Part shown: positions 16,605-27,170 of the stretch, one piece after another
How positions within the stretch are numbered: position 1 is the stretch's first letter
How the letters are laid out: each line of letters begins with the position of its first letter
Assembly: GCF_026967935.1 (NCBI RefSeq)
Contig: NZ_JAPVBL010000004.1
Span: forward strand, 248,001 to 312,000
Source: Modestobacter sp. VKM Ac-2982
Lineage (GTDB): Bacteria > Actinomycetota > Actinomycetes > Mycobacteriales > Geodermatophilaceae
Reading direction: 5' to 3'
DNA: 64,000 nt
The notes under the pieces: model-generated
What the model was told of the DNA's origin: nothing
The model's input: only the letters and a program-made list of their open reading frames with translations
Databases searched by the model: none
Made by a program: the position numbers and the translations under genes

Positions 16605-18044
16605 ATGAGTGATCAGATCGGCGTCACCGGGCTCGCGGTCATGGGCGCCAACCTCGCCCGCAACCTCGCCCGGCACGGCCACCAGGTGGTCCTGCACAAC
16701 CGCAGCAGGGGGCGCACCGATGCCCTCGTCGAGCAGCACGGCAGCGAGGGCGACTTCGTGCCGACCGGCTCGATGGCGGAGTTCGTCGGCGCACTGGAGC
16801 GCCCGCGCAAGATCATCGTCATGGTGCAGGCGGGTGCGGCCACCGACGGCGTCATCGAGGAGATCGCCCCGCTGCTGGACGAGGGCGACGTGCTGATGGA
16901 CGGCGGTAACGCCCTGTTCACCGACACGATCCGCCGCACCGAGGCGCTCACCGCCCGGGGCCTGCACTTCATGGGCACCGGGATCAGCGGCGGTGAGGAG
17001 GGCGCGCTCAACGGGCCGAGCATCATGCCCGGCGGCTCGAAGGAGGCCTACGCGCTGGTCGGCCCGCTGCTGGAGTCGATCGCCGCCGTCGTCGACGGCG
17101 AGCCGTGCTGCACCCACATCGGGGCCAGCGGTGCCGGCCACTTCGTGAAGATGGTGCACAACGGCATCGAGTACGCCGACATGCAGCTCATCGCCGAGGC
17201 CTACGACCTGCTGCGCCAGGGGCTGGGGCTGACGCCCGCGGAGATCGGTGACGTCTTCGCCAGCTGGAACGAGGGGGACCTCGAGAGCTACCTGATCGAG
17301 ATCACCGCGCAGGTGCTGCGGCACACCGACGCCGAGACCGGTGGGCCGTTCGTCGACATCGTGCTGGACGAGGCCGAGCAGAAGGGCACCGGTCGCTGGA
17401 CCGTGCAGTCCGCCCTCGACCTGGGCGTGCCGGTCAGCGGCATCGCGGAGGCCGTCTTCGCCCGGGCGCTGTCCGGGCACCGGGAGCAGCGGCAGGCGGC
17501 GCAGAAGGTGCTGCCGGGGCCCGACCGCGAGTGGGACGAGCAGGTGGCGGACAAGGAGGCCTTCATCGAGTCGGTGCGCCAGGCGCTGTACGCCTCGAAG
17601 GTGGTCGCCTACGCCCAGGGGTTCGACCAGATCACCCAGGGCGCCGACCAGCACGGCTGGGACATCGACCGGGCGGCGCTGGCCAAGATCTGGCGCGGTG
17701 GCTGCATCATCCGGGCGCGCTTCCTGGACCGGATCAGCCAGGTGTTCACCGACGAGCCCGACGTCACCACCCTGCTGACCAACGAGTACTTCCGGAACGC
17801 GGTCAGCGAGGGCCAGGAGAGCTGGCGGCAGGTCGTGGCCGGCGCGGCCCGGCACGGGGTGCCGGTGCCCGGCTTCGCCAGCGCGCTGGCCTACTACGAC
17901 GGGCTGCGGGCCGAGCGGCTGCCGGCCGCGCTGATCCAGGGCCTGCGCGACCTCTTCGGCGCGCACACCTACCGGCGCACCGACCGCGAGGGCTCCTTCC
18001 ACACCATGTGGGGCGAGGACGGCCGCGAGGTGAAGACCAGCTGA
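16605..18044 (+). CDS. gnd: 6-phosphogluconate dehydrogenase (decarboxylating)
   Basis: A 479-residue enzyme of the oxidative pentose phosphate pathway converting 6-phosphogluconate and NADP+ to ribulose-5-phosphate, CO2 and NADPH. N-terminal Rossmann GVTGLAVMGANLARNLARHG with NRSRGRT for NADP, substrate loop GISGGEEGAL, KMVHNGIEYADMQLIAEAYD with the catalytic lysine, and TGRWTVQSALDLGVPV. The length matches the long (~470-residue) class rather than the short Gnd-like class. ATG 16605 has no strong ribosome site. Confidence 0.96.
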   Translation: MSDQIGVTGLAVMGANLARNLARHGHQVVLHNRSRGRTDALVEQHGSEGDFVPTGSMAEFVGALERPRKIIVMVQAGAATDGVIEEIAPLLDEGDVLMDGGNALFTDTIRRTEALTARGLHFMGTGISGGEEGALNGPSIMPGGSKEAYALVGPLLESIAAVVDGEPCCTHIGASGAGHFVKMVHNGIEYADMQLIAEAYDLLRQGLGLTPAEIGDVFASWNEGDLESYLIEITAQVLRHTDAETGGPFVDIVLDEAEQKGTGRWTVQSALDLGVPVSGIAEAVFARALSGHREQRQAAQKVLPGPDREWDEQVADKEAFIESVRQALYASKVVAYAQGFDQITQGADQHGWDIDRAALAKIWRGGCIIRARFLDRISQVFTDEPDVTTLLTNEYFRNAVSEGQESWRQVVAGAARHGVPVPGFASALAYYDGLRAERLPAALIQGLRDLFGAHTYRRTDREGSFHTMWGEDGREVKTS

Positions 18045-18060
18045 TCGACCCCGGGTGACC

Positions 18061-18106
18061 GTGCGGCGGCGGGGCAGGCCCTGCCGGGCGAGCCCCGCCA
18101 CCGCAC
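18061..18106. terminator. Bidirectional terminator hairpin
   Basis: GTGCGG and GGCGGGGC (18061-18075) pair with GCCCCGCC and CCGCAC (18092-18106) around one mismatch and a 16-base loop. It lies between gnd (+) and the DUF4262 gene (-), within 17 bases of each stop, so it serves both. Confidence 0.6.
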
Positions 18107-18109
18107 CGG

Positions 18110-18595
18110 TCATGCTCGCCAGGTGCCCGGCCGCGGCTGGCACCCCGGACCGCAGGGCCAGCCGGGGTCCCAGGGAAAGGCGCCGTCCCGGTGCTGCCAG
18201 GTCAGCTGGAAGGCCGGCAGCGAGGCCTCGTCCGGCCGGCGGTGGTGCCGGTTGGCGGCGAACAGCACCTCGCCGGGGTTCGGCAACTGCTCCACGACCA
18301 ACCCGTCGGGACGGTCGGGGAACATGAGCAGTTCACCGGGGACCAGGTCCCGCCCGTCGGCGACCAGGCCGGCCACCCGGTTCAGCATCGTCTGGGTGTC
18401 GTCGTGCCCGGCCCCGACCACGACCAGCTCCGGGTGGCCGAACCCGAAGAGCCCGACGGTGTAGCCGAAGGGTGGCTCTCCCGGGTCGTCACCGGGCCCG
18501 ACGTACTGCACCGCCCAGCGGTGGGCGCGGATCAGCTGCGTCAGGTGGGCGTCCTCCTGGTCGAGCCAGGCGGTGGTCTGCGGGTCCGTCGTCAT
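18110..18595 (-). CDS. DUF4262 domain protein
   Basis: A 161-residue DUF4262 protein. Typical stretches: [32 protein letters not shown] and [12 protein letters not shown]. The family function is unknown. Cytosolic and helical/strand mixed. The last 25 residues are proline- and glycine-rich. The ATG has no strong ribosome site. The next gene upstream on this strand (DUF4262 then nothing until 19798 region) is separated by the tandem repeats at 18687. Confidence 0.8.
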   Translation of the reverse strand: MTTDPQTTAWLDQEDAHLTQLIRAHRWAVQYVGPGDDPGEPPFGYTVGLFGFGHPELVVVGAGHDDTQTMLNRVAGLVADGRDLVPGELLMFPDRPDGLVVEQLPNPGEVLFAANRHHRRPDEASLPAFQLTWQHRDGAFPWDPGWPCGPGCQPRPGTWRA

Positions 18596-18686
18596 GCCAC
18601 CGACCCTGCCGGTGAGCCGACGGGCAGGCGGCCGTCCGGCCGCACCGCCTGTGGAGGACCGTGCGGCTGTGGACCGGGCCCCGTTC

Positions 18687-18745
18687 TGTCAGTGGTCCCT
18701 GTCAGTGGTCCCTGTCAGTGGTGCCTGTCAGTGGTGCCTGTCATG
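18687..18745. repeat. 13-bp tandem repeat, four units plus partial
   Basis: Units of TGTCAGTGGTCCC (two exact) and TGTCAGTGGTGCC (two exact) at 18687-18738, followed by TGTCATG. It lies in the 185-bp gap between the DUF4262 start and the LigD stop. Neither neighbour reads through it, so copy number can vary without frameshifting a protein. Confidence 0.85.
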
Positions 18746-18780
18746 GCACTCCGGACCGGCCACGTCCAGCCGGCCGTGGG

Positions 18781-19740
18781 TCACGACCCGCTCTCGGCCG
18801 CCTTGGCGCGGGCGCGGCGCTTGCCCTCGTGCATCGCGGCCACCCGGGCGACGGGGATGGTGTGGCCCTCGGCGACCAGGTCGGCGGGCAGCTGCTGGGG
18901 CTCCGGCAGCGCCGCCGCCCACGGGTCGCCGTCCCCGATCCGCTCCCGGGCGGTGCGCACGGTGACGTCGCCGGGCCGGACGCCGTCCAGCGCCTCCCAG
19001 TCCACCGGCGTGGACACCGGCAGCCCGGGCCGCACCCGGGGGCTGTACGCCGCCGCCACCGTGCCCCGGCCGGATCGGGTCGAGTCGACGAACACCCGGT
19101 CACCCCGCTCGGCCACCACGTACGCGGTGGTCGCCAGGTCCGGGTCCAGCCGCTCGGTCCGGGCGGCCAGGGCCCGGGTGGCGGCGGCGACGTCCTCGGC
19201 CGGCGACCCGTGCACCGGGACGACGACGTGCAGCCCCGTCGACCCGCTGGTCTTCACCGCCGCCGACAGACCGGCCTCGGCCAGCGCACGGCGGCACAGC
19301 AGTGCCGTGCGCACGACCACGTCGAACGGCGCGTCATCGGGTGGGTCGAGGTCCAGCACCAGCCCGGTGGGCTGGTCCTCCCCCACCCGGCTGAACGGCA
19401 CGTGGTACTCGACGGCCCGCTGGTTGGCCAGCCACAGCAGGGTGCGGCGGTCCTCGACCAGTACCTGGTGCACCTCGCGGTGCGCCCGGTCGGACCAGGT
19501 GGCCACCGTCCGGACCCACTCCGGCGCGCCCTTCGGCACGTCGCGCTGGATGAACGGCGCGGCGCCGGGCCGGACGCGCTTGATCGTCAGTGGCCGCCCG
19601 GCGAGCAGCGGCACGAGCCGGTCGGCGAAGGCGTCCAGGTGGTCGACGAGCTCCCGCTTGGTCACCTCGAGCCCGTCGCCCAGCGGGGAGTCCAGGCTGC
19701 TCAGCCGGACGCCGTCCCGTTCCTCATCGCTGGTGGCCAC
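18781..19740 (-). CDS. Stand-alone LigD polymerase (NHEJ primase-polymerase) domain
   Basis: A 319-residue archaeo-eukaryotic primase-type polymerase, the LigD POL module that fills gaps during non-homologous end joining. It has the metal-binding LDLDPPDDAPFD, the SGSTGLHVVVP nucleotide motif, DSTRSGRGTVAAAYSPR and the PVDWEAL block. It lacks the ligase and nuclease domains found in full-length LigD, and no ku gene is in the window. GTG 19740 fits family length. Separated by 57 bp from the MBL hydrolase gene. Confidence 0.9.
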   Translation of the reverse strand: MATSDEERDGVRLSSLDSPLGDGLEVTKRELVDHLDAFADRLVPLLAGRPLTIKRVRPGAAPFIQRDVPKGAPEWVRTVATWSDRAHREVHQVLVEDRRTLLWLANQRAVEYHVPFSRVGEDQPTGLVLDLDPPDDAPFDVVVRTALLCRRALAEAGLSAAVKTSGSTGLHVVVPVHGSPAEDVAAATRALAARTERLDPDLATTAYVVAERGDRVFVDSTRSGRGTVAAAYSPRVRPGLPVSTPVDWEALDGVRPGDVTVRTARERIGDGDPWAAALPEPQQLPADLVAEGHTIPVARVAAMHEGKRRARAKAAESGS

Positions 19741-19797
19741 CCGGTCACCGTGCCGCGCCCGTCCCCGCAGGGCAACCGGTCCGGACGGGGCCCTTCC

Positions 19798-20538
19798 TCA
19801 GATGTCGTAGACGGCGGCGTGCCGGGCCAGCTCGGCGGCCGGGAAGACCGACCGGGCCGCGGCCAACTGCGCCTCGGTGTCCACCCAGGCGGGCACGTGC
19901 GTCACGAGCAGCCGGCCGACCCCGGCGGCGGCCGCGTGCTCACCGGCCTGCCGGCCGGTCAGGTGCAGCGCGGGGGGCAGGTCGGGGACGTCGGGGTGGG
20001 CGGCCTCGGCCAGCAGCACGTCGGCACCTCGGGCCAGCTCGACCACGGCGTCCGACGGGCCGGTGTCACCGGTGTAGACCAGCGACCGGCCACCCGCGGT
20101 CAGCCGCACGGCGTAGCACTCGACCGGGTGGGCCGTCCGCGCCGTCCGGACCTCGAACGGCCCGATGGACCAGGTGCCCGAGCCGACCGGGGTGACGTCG
20201 AAGACGTCGTCGATCGGCCCGCCGTCGGCGTCGTAGGCGGCCGCCAGGCGGCGGTCGGCACCGACCGGTGCGTACAGCGGCACGGCGCGGCCGTCGGAGC
20301 GGCCCGAGTAGCGGTGCCACACGATGAACGGCGCGGCGTCCAGGCAGTGGTCGGCGTGCAGGTGGCTGAGGTAGACGGCGTCGACCCGGCTGGGGTCGGT
20401 GAGCCCCTGCAACGCACCGAAGGACCCGTTGCCCAGGTCCAGCAGCAGGGCGAACTCCTCGTGTTCCACCAGGTAGCAGGACGCCGGGGAGGACGGGCCG
20501 GGTCCGCTGCCGGAGCAGCCGACGACGGTGAGCCTCAC
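19798..20538 (-). CDS. MBL-fold hydrolase, Rv1339-like
   Basis: A 246-residue metallo-beta-lactamase-fold hydrolase with the zinc motif [10 protein letters not shown] (about residue 78) and further ligands in VYTGDTGPS and ATHVPAWVD-like [10 protein letters not shown]. Same family as mycobacterial Rv1339, an atypical cyclic-AMP phosphodiesterase, and like it follows murI. Cytosolic. GTG 20538 overlaps the murI stop by 4 bases, so the two are co-translated. RNase Z-like activity cannot be excluded from sequence. Confidence 0.85.
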   Translation of the reverse strand: MRLTVVGCSGSGPGPSSPASCYLVEHEEFALLLDLGNGSFGALQGLTDPSRVDAVYLSHLHADHCLDAAPFIVWHRYSGRSDGRAVPLYAPVGADRRLAAAYDADGGPIDDVFDVTPVGSGTWSIGPFEVRTARTAHPVECYAVRLTAGGRSLVYTGDTGPSDAVVELARGADVLLAEAAHPDVPDLPPALHLTGRQAGEHAAAAGVGRLLVTHVPAWVDTEAQLAAARSVFPAAELARHAAVYDI

Positions 20539-21362
20539 GCCCCGGCCTCCGCACCCGCAGGCAGGACGGCGTCGACCTCCGGGCCGAGGAACCGCCGGCC
20601 GAGCCGGGCGAAGGGCTCCGGGTCACCGGTGGCGAGGAACCGGTGCACCGGCGGTGGGCCCTCCGGGTCGCGCAACAGGTCGGTCCGGGTCAGCACCCGG
20701 TACACGTCCTTGGCCGTCTCCTCCGCGCTGGACACCAGCGTGACCTCCTCACCCAGCACCAGCGACAGCACGCCGGTGAGCAGCGGATAGTGCGTGCAGC
20801 CGAGCACGACGGTGTCGACGCCGGCGCCCAGCAGTGGGTCCAGGTAGGACTGCGCCAGCCCCACGAGCTGCCGGCCGCTGGTGATCCCGCGCTCGACGAA
20901 GTCGACGAAGCTGGGGCAGGCGGCGCTGGTGACGCTGAGCTGCGGCGCCGCGGCGAACGCGTCCTCGTAGGCACCGCTGGTGACGGTGGCCTGGGTGGCG
21001 ATGACGCCCACCCGGCCGTTGCGCGTCGCCGCGGTCGCCCGACGGACCGCGGGGAGCACCACCTCGACCACCGGGACGTCGTAGCGCTCCCGGGCGTCGC
21101 CCAGGCAGGCGGCGCTGGCGGAGTTGCAGGCGATGACGAGCATCTTGACCCCGTCGGCGACCAGCTGGTCCATCGCCGCCAGCGAGTGCCGGCGCACGTC
21201 GGCGATCGGCCGGGGACCGTACGGGCTGTGCGCGGTGTCGCCGAGGTAGCGGATCGCCTCGTGCGGCAGCTGGTCGAGGACGGCGCGGGCCACGGTGAGC
21301 CCACCGACCCCGGAGTCGAAGATCCCGATGGGCGCGTCCGCCCCCGCTGTCGCAGTGCTCAT
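20535..21362 (-). CDS. murI: Glutamate racemase
   Basis: A 275-residue enzyme that makes D-glutamate for peptidoglycan. Both catalytic cysteines are visible: ACNSASAA (about residue 84) and LGCTHYPLL (about 195), with the N-terminal [15 protein letters not shown] 21362 (MSTATAG) is preferred; an upstream start at 21395 would add 11 residues. Followed by an overlapping MBL hydrolase as in mycobacteria. The 28-bp palindrome at 21406 lies just upstream of its start and ends the HAD gene's transcript. Confidence 0.95.
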   Translation of the reverse strand: MSTATAGADAPIGIFDSGVGGLTVARAVLDQLPHEAIRYLGDTAHSPYGPRPIADVRRHSLAAMDQLVADGVKMLVIACNSASAACLGDARERYDVPVVEVVLPAVRRATAATRNGRVGVIATQATVTSGAYEDAFAAAPQLSVTSAACPSFVDFVERGITSGRQLVGLAQSYLDPLLGAGVDTVVLGCTHYPLLTGVLSLVLGEEVTLVSSAEETAKDVYRVLTRTDLLRDPEGPPPVHRFLATGDPEPFARLGRRFLGPEVDAVLPAGAEAGA

Positions 21363-21405
21363 GTCGGCAGCCAGGCTAACGGCCCGGTCGGACAACGCCG
21401 CGCGT

Positions 21406-21433
21406 CCGGGCTGAGACGGCCGTCTCAGCCCGG
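21406..21433. terminator. Perfect 28-bp palindrome, terminator of cysM-HAD operon
   Basis: A perfect palindrome with 14-bp arms and no loop (CCGGGCTGAGACGG and its complement). It starts one base after the HAD stop at 21434 in the direction of that transcript, so it fits a terminator. It also lies 44 bases upstream of the murI start and could be part of that promoter region. Confidence 0.65.
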
Positions 21434-23359
<1,926 letters not shown>

Positions 23360-23457
23360 GGCGTGAGAACTCCTCGGGTGGGGATGTGCGGGATCGGGCT
23401 GGGACAGGGGTCGCGCGCAGGGCGCGCAGAGCCGGCTGCTCGGAGGAACGCCGGTGG

Positions 23458-23481
23458 GCGGCCGGCGATTCCGCCGGCCGC
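23458..23481 (-). terminator. Hairpin between mec and cysO
   Basis: A 10-bp perfect stem GCGGCCGGCG/CGCCGGCCGC with a 4-base ATTC loop. It lies 15 bases after the mec stop and 98 bases before the cysO start, so it may terminate or attenuate the mec transcript and let cysO-cysM have its own level. Confidence 0.5.
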
Positions 23482-23496
23482 GGGGTGAGCTGGCGC

Positions 23497-23970
23497 TCAG
23501 TCGTAGACGACGGTGGTCGGCGAGTGGCCGAACAGGTAGGACTCGACGACCTCGACGTCCTCCTCGCGCACCTCGCCGTCGACGATCCGGAAGCTGCGGA
23601 ACTCCACGGTGTCCCCGGCCAGGCCGGTCCGGTCGCCGTGCTCGCGGGTGGAGACCAGCACGTAGTGCGCCTCGGGCTCGGAGGCGTAGCTGATGTCGGT
23701 GCGCGAGGGGCGGGCCTCGGTGGCGGTGTGCGAGTGGTAGATGACCACGGGGACCTCGTCCCGGTCGTCCATGTCGCGGTACAGCTTCAGCAGGTCGCCG
23801 CTGTCGAACTCGTAGAACGTCGGTGAGCGGGCCGCGTTGAGCATCGGGATGAAGCGCTCGGGCCGGTCGCTGCCCTCGGGGCCGGCGACGACACCACAGG
23901 CCTCGTCCGGGTGGTCTTCCCGGGCGTGGGCCACGATGGCGTCGTAGGTCGCGCGGTCGATGCGCAGCAC
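23497..23970 (-). CDS. mec: CysO-cysteine peptidase Mec (JAMM/M67 metalloprotease)
   Basis: A 157-residue zinc metallopeptidase that releases cysteine from the CysO-Cys adduct. JAMM motif: glutamate in PDEACGVVAG, then VIYHSHTATEARPSRTD carrying the zinc histidines and aspartate. GTG 23970 (VLRIDRATYD) is the family N-terminus. It is first of the mec-cysO-cysM set. In mycobacteria the same genes are adjacent and follow clpS-DUF2017. Confidence 0.93.
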   Translation of the reverse strand: MLRIDRATYDAIVAHAREDHPDEACGVVAGPEGSDRPERFIPMLNAARSPTFYEFDSGDLLKLYRDMDDRDEVPVVIYHSHTATEARPSRTDISYASEPEAHYVLVSTREHGDRTGLAGDTVEFRSFRIVDGEVREEDVEVVESYLFGHSPTTVVYD

Positions 23971-24081
23971 GGGCCCAGTCTAGGCAGCGCCGCCGCGCGA
24001 CGTCCTCCCCGGCCCGGGACGGGTGACCGCCGGGGGAACGGATTGCGTCCCAGGGGTGTCCGGGCGATAACGTCGCCGACC

Positions 24082-24435
24082 GTGGTGATCGAGGTTCTCA
24101 TGGTGCTCGGCGTCGTCCTGGTCGCGCTGCCGGCCCTGGCCATCGGGTCGGCCCGGCTGCTGCACCGCAGTGGCCGCGCCACGGACCAGCGGACCGACCG
24201 GGTCGAGCTGGTGCTGGTGGTGCTCGGCCGGCTCATCGGGCTGGTGCTGCTGACCGCCCTGTCCGGCATCACCCTGGTGTCTTGCATCGGGGCGATCGTG
24301 CAGGACGTGACGGTGCACAGCCTGGTCTACGTGTTCTTCGTCGCCGACCTGCTCGTCGCCATCCTGGTGCTGCTCACCGTCGGTCGCCTCGACCGGCGGC
24401 CAAGGCGTCGATCAGCGAGCCCTGCACCGCGGTGA
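24082..24435 (+). CDS. Small membrane protein, three helices
   Basis: A 117-residue protein with three hydrophobic helices ([57 protein letters not shown]). No family recognised. Third-position GC is high across the first 100 codons. The last ~20 residues are antisense to the DUF2017 C-terminus (62-bp convergent overlap), so the native C-terminus could be shorter. GTG 24082 or GTG 24085; no ribosome site. Divergent from mec. Confidence 0.6.
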   Translation: MVIEVLMVLGVVLVALPALAIGSARLLHRSGRATDQRTDRVELVLVVLGRLIGLVLLTALSGITLVSCIGAIVQDVTVHSLVYVFFVADLLVAILVLLTVGRLDRRPRRRSASPAPR

Positions 24436-24886
24436 GCCAGTAGTAGACGGCCAGCTGCGAGTTCTCGTCGTCCGTCCCCTCGCCCGAGGGGTCGATGTCC
24501 GGGGGCTCGGTCTCCGCGGTGATGCCCAGCCGGGTGCCCATCGCGAGCCGGAGGTCGTTGGTGGTGCGCAGCCAGGCCCGTGCCTGCTCGGCGTCCAGCC
24601 GCACCTCCCCACCTTCGGGGGGCACGGTGGCCCGGACCATCGCCAGGTCGTCGGCCTTGCCGCTGCGCAGCCCGGCCTCGGTGAGGTCGCGGTACTCGGC
24701 GGCCAGCTGCGGGTCGCTGGCGTGCCCACTGGGCAGCAGCCGGGCCAGGACCGGGTCGCCGCCGGAGTCGGCCGCATCGGCGACGAGCAGCTGCTCCAGC
24801 TGGTCCAGCAGCAGGTTCACGATGTCGGCCTCGGCGTCGACCAGCCGGGCCACCAGCTGGTCGCCCTTGCGGCGGAACGGCTTCAT
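24374..24886 (-). CDS. DUF2017 protein
   Basis: A 170-residue DUF2017 protein of unknown function. It is mostly helical, with [19 protein letters not shown] and the conserved [24 protein letters not shown] end. ATG 24886 overlaps the clpS stop by 4 bases, and the clpS-DUF2017-mec order mirrors Rv1331-Rv1332-Rv1334 of mycobacteria. The pairing with ClpS suggests a protein-quality role but no data support it here. Confidence 0.85.
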   Translation of the reverse strand: MKPFRRKGDQLVARLVDAEADIVNLLLDQLEQLLVADAADSGGDPVLARLLPSGHASDPQLAAEYRDLTEAGLRSGKADDLAMVRATVPPEGGEVRLDAEQARAWLRTTNDLRLAMGTRLGITAETEPPDIDPSGEGTDDENSQLAVYYWLTAVQGSLIDALAAGRGDRR

Positions 24887-25179
24887 GCGTCCCGCTGGTA
24901 GGTGGCCCACAGCCCGTAGGCGTGCAGCCGGTTGGTGTCGTGCTCCATCCGCTCCCGCGGCCCGGAGCTCACGATCGCCTTGCCCTCGTTGTGCACCTGC
25001 AGCATGAGCTCCGTCGCGGTCGCCTCGTCGTACCCGAACAGCTCCTGGAGCACGAAGGTCACGTAGGTCATCAGGTTGACCGGGTCGTCCCAGACGACGG
25101 TGACCCAGGGGCGGTCGAGGGCGGACTCCTCCCCCGTCGACGTCTCCGACACCCGTTCGGGCGCGAGCGGTCCGGCCAC
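24883..25179 (-). CDS. clpS: ClpS adaptor of the Clp protease
   Basis: A 98-residue N-end rule adaptor that delivers substrates with destabilising N-termini to ClpC/ClpA-ClpP. Core motif: [21 protein letters not shown] (binding pocket DDP.N and M), then [20 protein letters not shown]. The N-terminal tail is disordered, as usual. GTG 25179. Overlaps DUF2017 by 4 bases. Divergent from pncB, separated by 62 bp. Confidence 0.94.
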   Translation of the reverse strand: MAGPLAPERVSETSTGEESALDRPWVTVVWDDPVNLMTYVTFVLQELFGYDEATATELMLQVHNEGKAIVSSGPRERMEHDTNRLHAYGLWATYQRDA

Positions 25180-25241
25180 GTGAGCACTCTAGGACGACCG
25201 CCTCCCCGGACGCAGTCGGTGGGCACCTATCGTGCTGCTCC

Positions 25242-26537
25242 ATGCCGCAGAGCCCGCCGCTCAGCCCCGCGATGTTCACCGACCGCTACGAGCTGACGAT
25301 GCTGGCCGCCGCCCTGGCCGACGGCACCGCCGACCGGGACTGCGTCTTCGAGGTGTTCGCCCGCCGGCTGCCGCACGGCCGGCGGTACGGGGTGCTCGCC
25401 GGCACCGGCCGGTTCCTGGAGGCGCTGGCCGGCTTCCGGTTCGGCGAGGCCGAGCTCGACGCGCTCCGGCAGCAGGGCGTCGAGGACCCCCGGCTGCTGG
25501 AGCACCTGGCCGACTTCCGGTTCACCGGGGACGTCGACGGCTACGCCGAGGGCGACCTCTACTTCCCCGGCTCCCCGGTGCTGACCGTGCGGGCCCCGTT
25601 CGGCCAGGCCGTCCTGCTCGAGACCCTGGTGCTGTCGGTCCTCAACCACGACAGCGCCATCGCCGCGGCCGGGGCGCGGATGGTCGGCGCCGCCTGTGGC
25701 CGGCCGTGCATCGAGATGGGCTCCCGGCGCACACACGAGGAAGCCGCCGTCGCCGCCGCCCGGGCCGCTGCCCTGGTCGGCTTCTCGGCGACGTCGAACC
25801 TGGCCGCCGGCGCTCGCTACGGCATCCCCACGACCGGCACCAGCGCGCACGCGTTCACCCTGCTGCACGACGACGAGGCGTCGGCGTTCCGCGCGCAGCT
25901 GGACACGCTGGGCGTGGGGACGACGCTGCTGGTCGACACCTACGACACCGAGCAGGGCATCCGGACGGCGATCGAGGTGGCCGGCCCGGAGCTCGGCGCC
26001 GTCCGGCTGGACTCCGGCGACCTCGCCATCGAGGCGACCCGCGCCCGCGAGCTGCTGGACTCCCTGGGCGCGACGCGCACCCGGGTGATCGTCACCAGCG
26101 ACCTGGACGAGTACGCGATCGCCGCGCTGGCGGCCGCCCCGGTCGACGGCTACGGGGTCGGCACCTCCCTGGTGACCGGTTCCGGCTCGCCCACCGTCGG
26201 GATGGTCTACAAGCTGGTGGCCCGGGACGGGGTGCCGGTGGCCAAGAACTCCGTGGGCAAGCGCTCGGTGGGTGGCCGCAAGCACGCCGTGCGCCGGCAC
26301 GACGCCGACGGGACGGCGACCGCAGAGGTGGTCAGCGCGGCACCGGTCACCACCCGGGAGCACGACCGCGAGCTGATCCGGCCACTGGTCCGTGGCGGGG
26401 AACTGGTCGGACCGCGCTCCCCCGCCGACTCCCTGGCCGTGGCGCAGGAACGGCACGTCCAGGCGCGCAGCGCCCTGCCCACCGAGGCGTGGTCGCTGTC
26501 CCGGGGCGAGCCGGCGATCGACACCGTCACCGAGTAG
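25242..26537 (+). CDS. pncB: Nicotinate phosphoribosyltransferase
   Basis: A 431-residue NAD salvage enzyme that turns nicotinate and PRPP into nicotinate mononucleotide with ATP use. Family blocks: LLETLVLSVLNHDSAIAAAGARM, EMGSRRTHEEAAVAAARAA, TSAHAFTLLHDDEASAF and VRLDSGDL. The usual catalytic histidine sits in TGTSAHAF. ATG 25242. The next gene on this strand makes nicotinate from nicotinamide, so together they form a salvage pair. Confidence 0.94.
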   Translation: MPQSPPLSPAMFTDRYELTMLAAALADGTADRDCVFEVFARRLPHGRRYGVLAGTGRFLEALAGFRFGEAELDALRQQGVEDPRLLEHLADFRFTGDVDGYAEGDLYFPGSPVLTVRAPFGQAVLLETLVLSVLNHDSAIAAAGARMVGAACGRPCIEMGSRRTHEEAAVAAARAAALVGFSATSNLAAGARYGIPTTGTSAHAFTLLHDDEASAFRAQLDTLGVGTTLLVDTYDTEQGIRTAIEVAGPELGAVRLDSGDLAIEATRARELLDSLGATRTRVIVTSDLDEYAIAALAAAPVDGYGVGTSLVTGSGSPTVGMVYKLVARDGVPVAKNSVGKRSVGGRKHAVRRHDADGTATAEVVSAAPVTTREHDRELIRPLVRGGELVGPRSPADSLAVAQERHVQARSALPTEAWSLSRGEPAIDTVTE

Positions 26538-26591
26538 CGGCCGAGGGTGTCCCGCCCACCGGGAGGGACGCCGTCGGGGCAGGATGAGGCC

Positions 26592-27161
26592 ATGACCCGG
26601 GCATTGGTGATCGTGGACGTGCAGAACGACTTCTGCGAGGGCGGGAGCCTCGCGGTCGACGGCGGCACCGCCGTCGCCCGGGCGATCAGCGCCCACGCCG
26701 CCGGGACCGACTACGCACACGTCGTCGCCACCCGGGACCACCACGTCGACCCGGGCGGCCACTTCGCCGCGCAGCCCGACTTCCTGGAGACCTGGCCGGC
26801 GCACTGCGTGGTCGGGACGTCCGGGGTCGAGCTGCACTCGGACCTGGACCGGCGCCCGATCGAGGCGGTCTTCGACAAGGGCGAGTACGAGGCCGCCTAC
26901 TCCGGCTTCGAGGGCTCCTTCGACGGGCAGCCCCTGGCCGACTGGCTGCGGGCGCACGGGGTCGACGCCGTCGACGTCGTGGGCATCGCCACCGACCACT
27001 GCGTCCGGGCGACCGCGCTGGACGCGGTCGGCGCCGGGTTCGCCACCCGGGTGCTGCTGCACCTCACCGCCGGGGTCTCCCCCGCCACGACCGACGCCGC
27101 CCTGGAGCAGCTCCGCACCGCCGGGGTGGAGCTGGAGGGCACCGTCCACGGGACTGCGTGA
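26592..27161 (+). CDS. pncA: Nicotinamidase
   Basis: A 189-residue cysteine hydrolase that converts nicotinamide to nicotinate. Catalytic triad D9 (VIVDVQNDF), K96 (FDKGEYEAAYSGF) and C137 (ATDHCVRATA), with metal ligands in TRDHHVDPGGHF. Related enzymes also hydrolyse pyrazinamide. ATG 26592; 54 bp after pncB, likely one transcript. Stop lies 9 bases before the convergent serB end. Confidence 0.95.
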   Translation: MTRALVIVDVQNDFCEGGSLAVDGGTAVARAISAHAAGTDYAHVVATRDHHVDPGGHFAAQPDFLETWPAHCVVGTSGVELHSDLDRRPIEAVFDKGEYEAAYSGFEGSFDGQPLADWLRAHGVDAVDVVGIATDHCVRATALDAVGAGFATRVLLHLTAGVSPATTDAALEQLRTAGVELEGTVHGTA

Positions 27162-27170
27162 CCCCGAGGG

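Noticed and set aside
18687-18745. Possible CRISPR array
   Set aside because: Units are 13 bp and directly adjacent with no spacers, and no cas genes are nearby.
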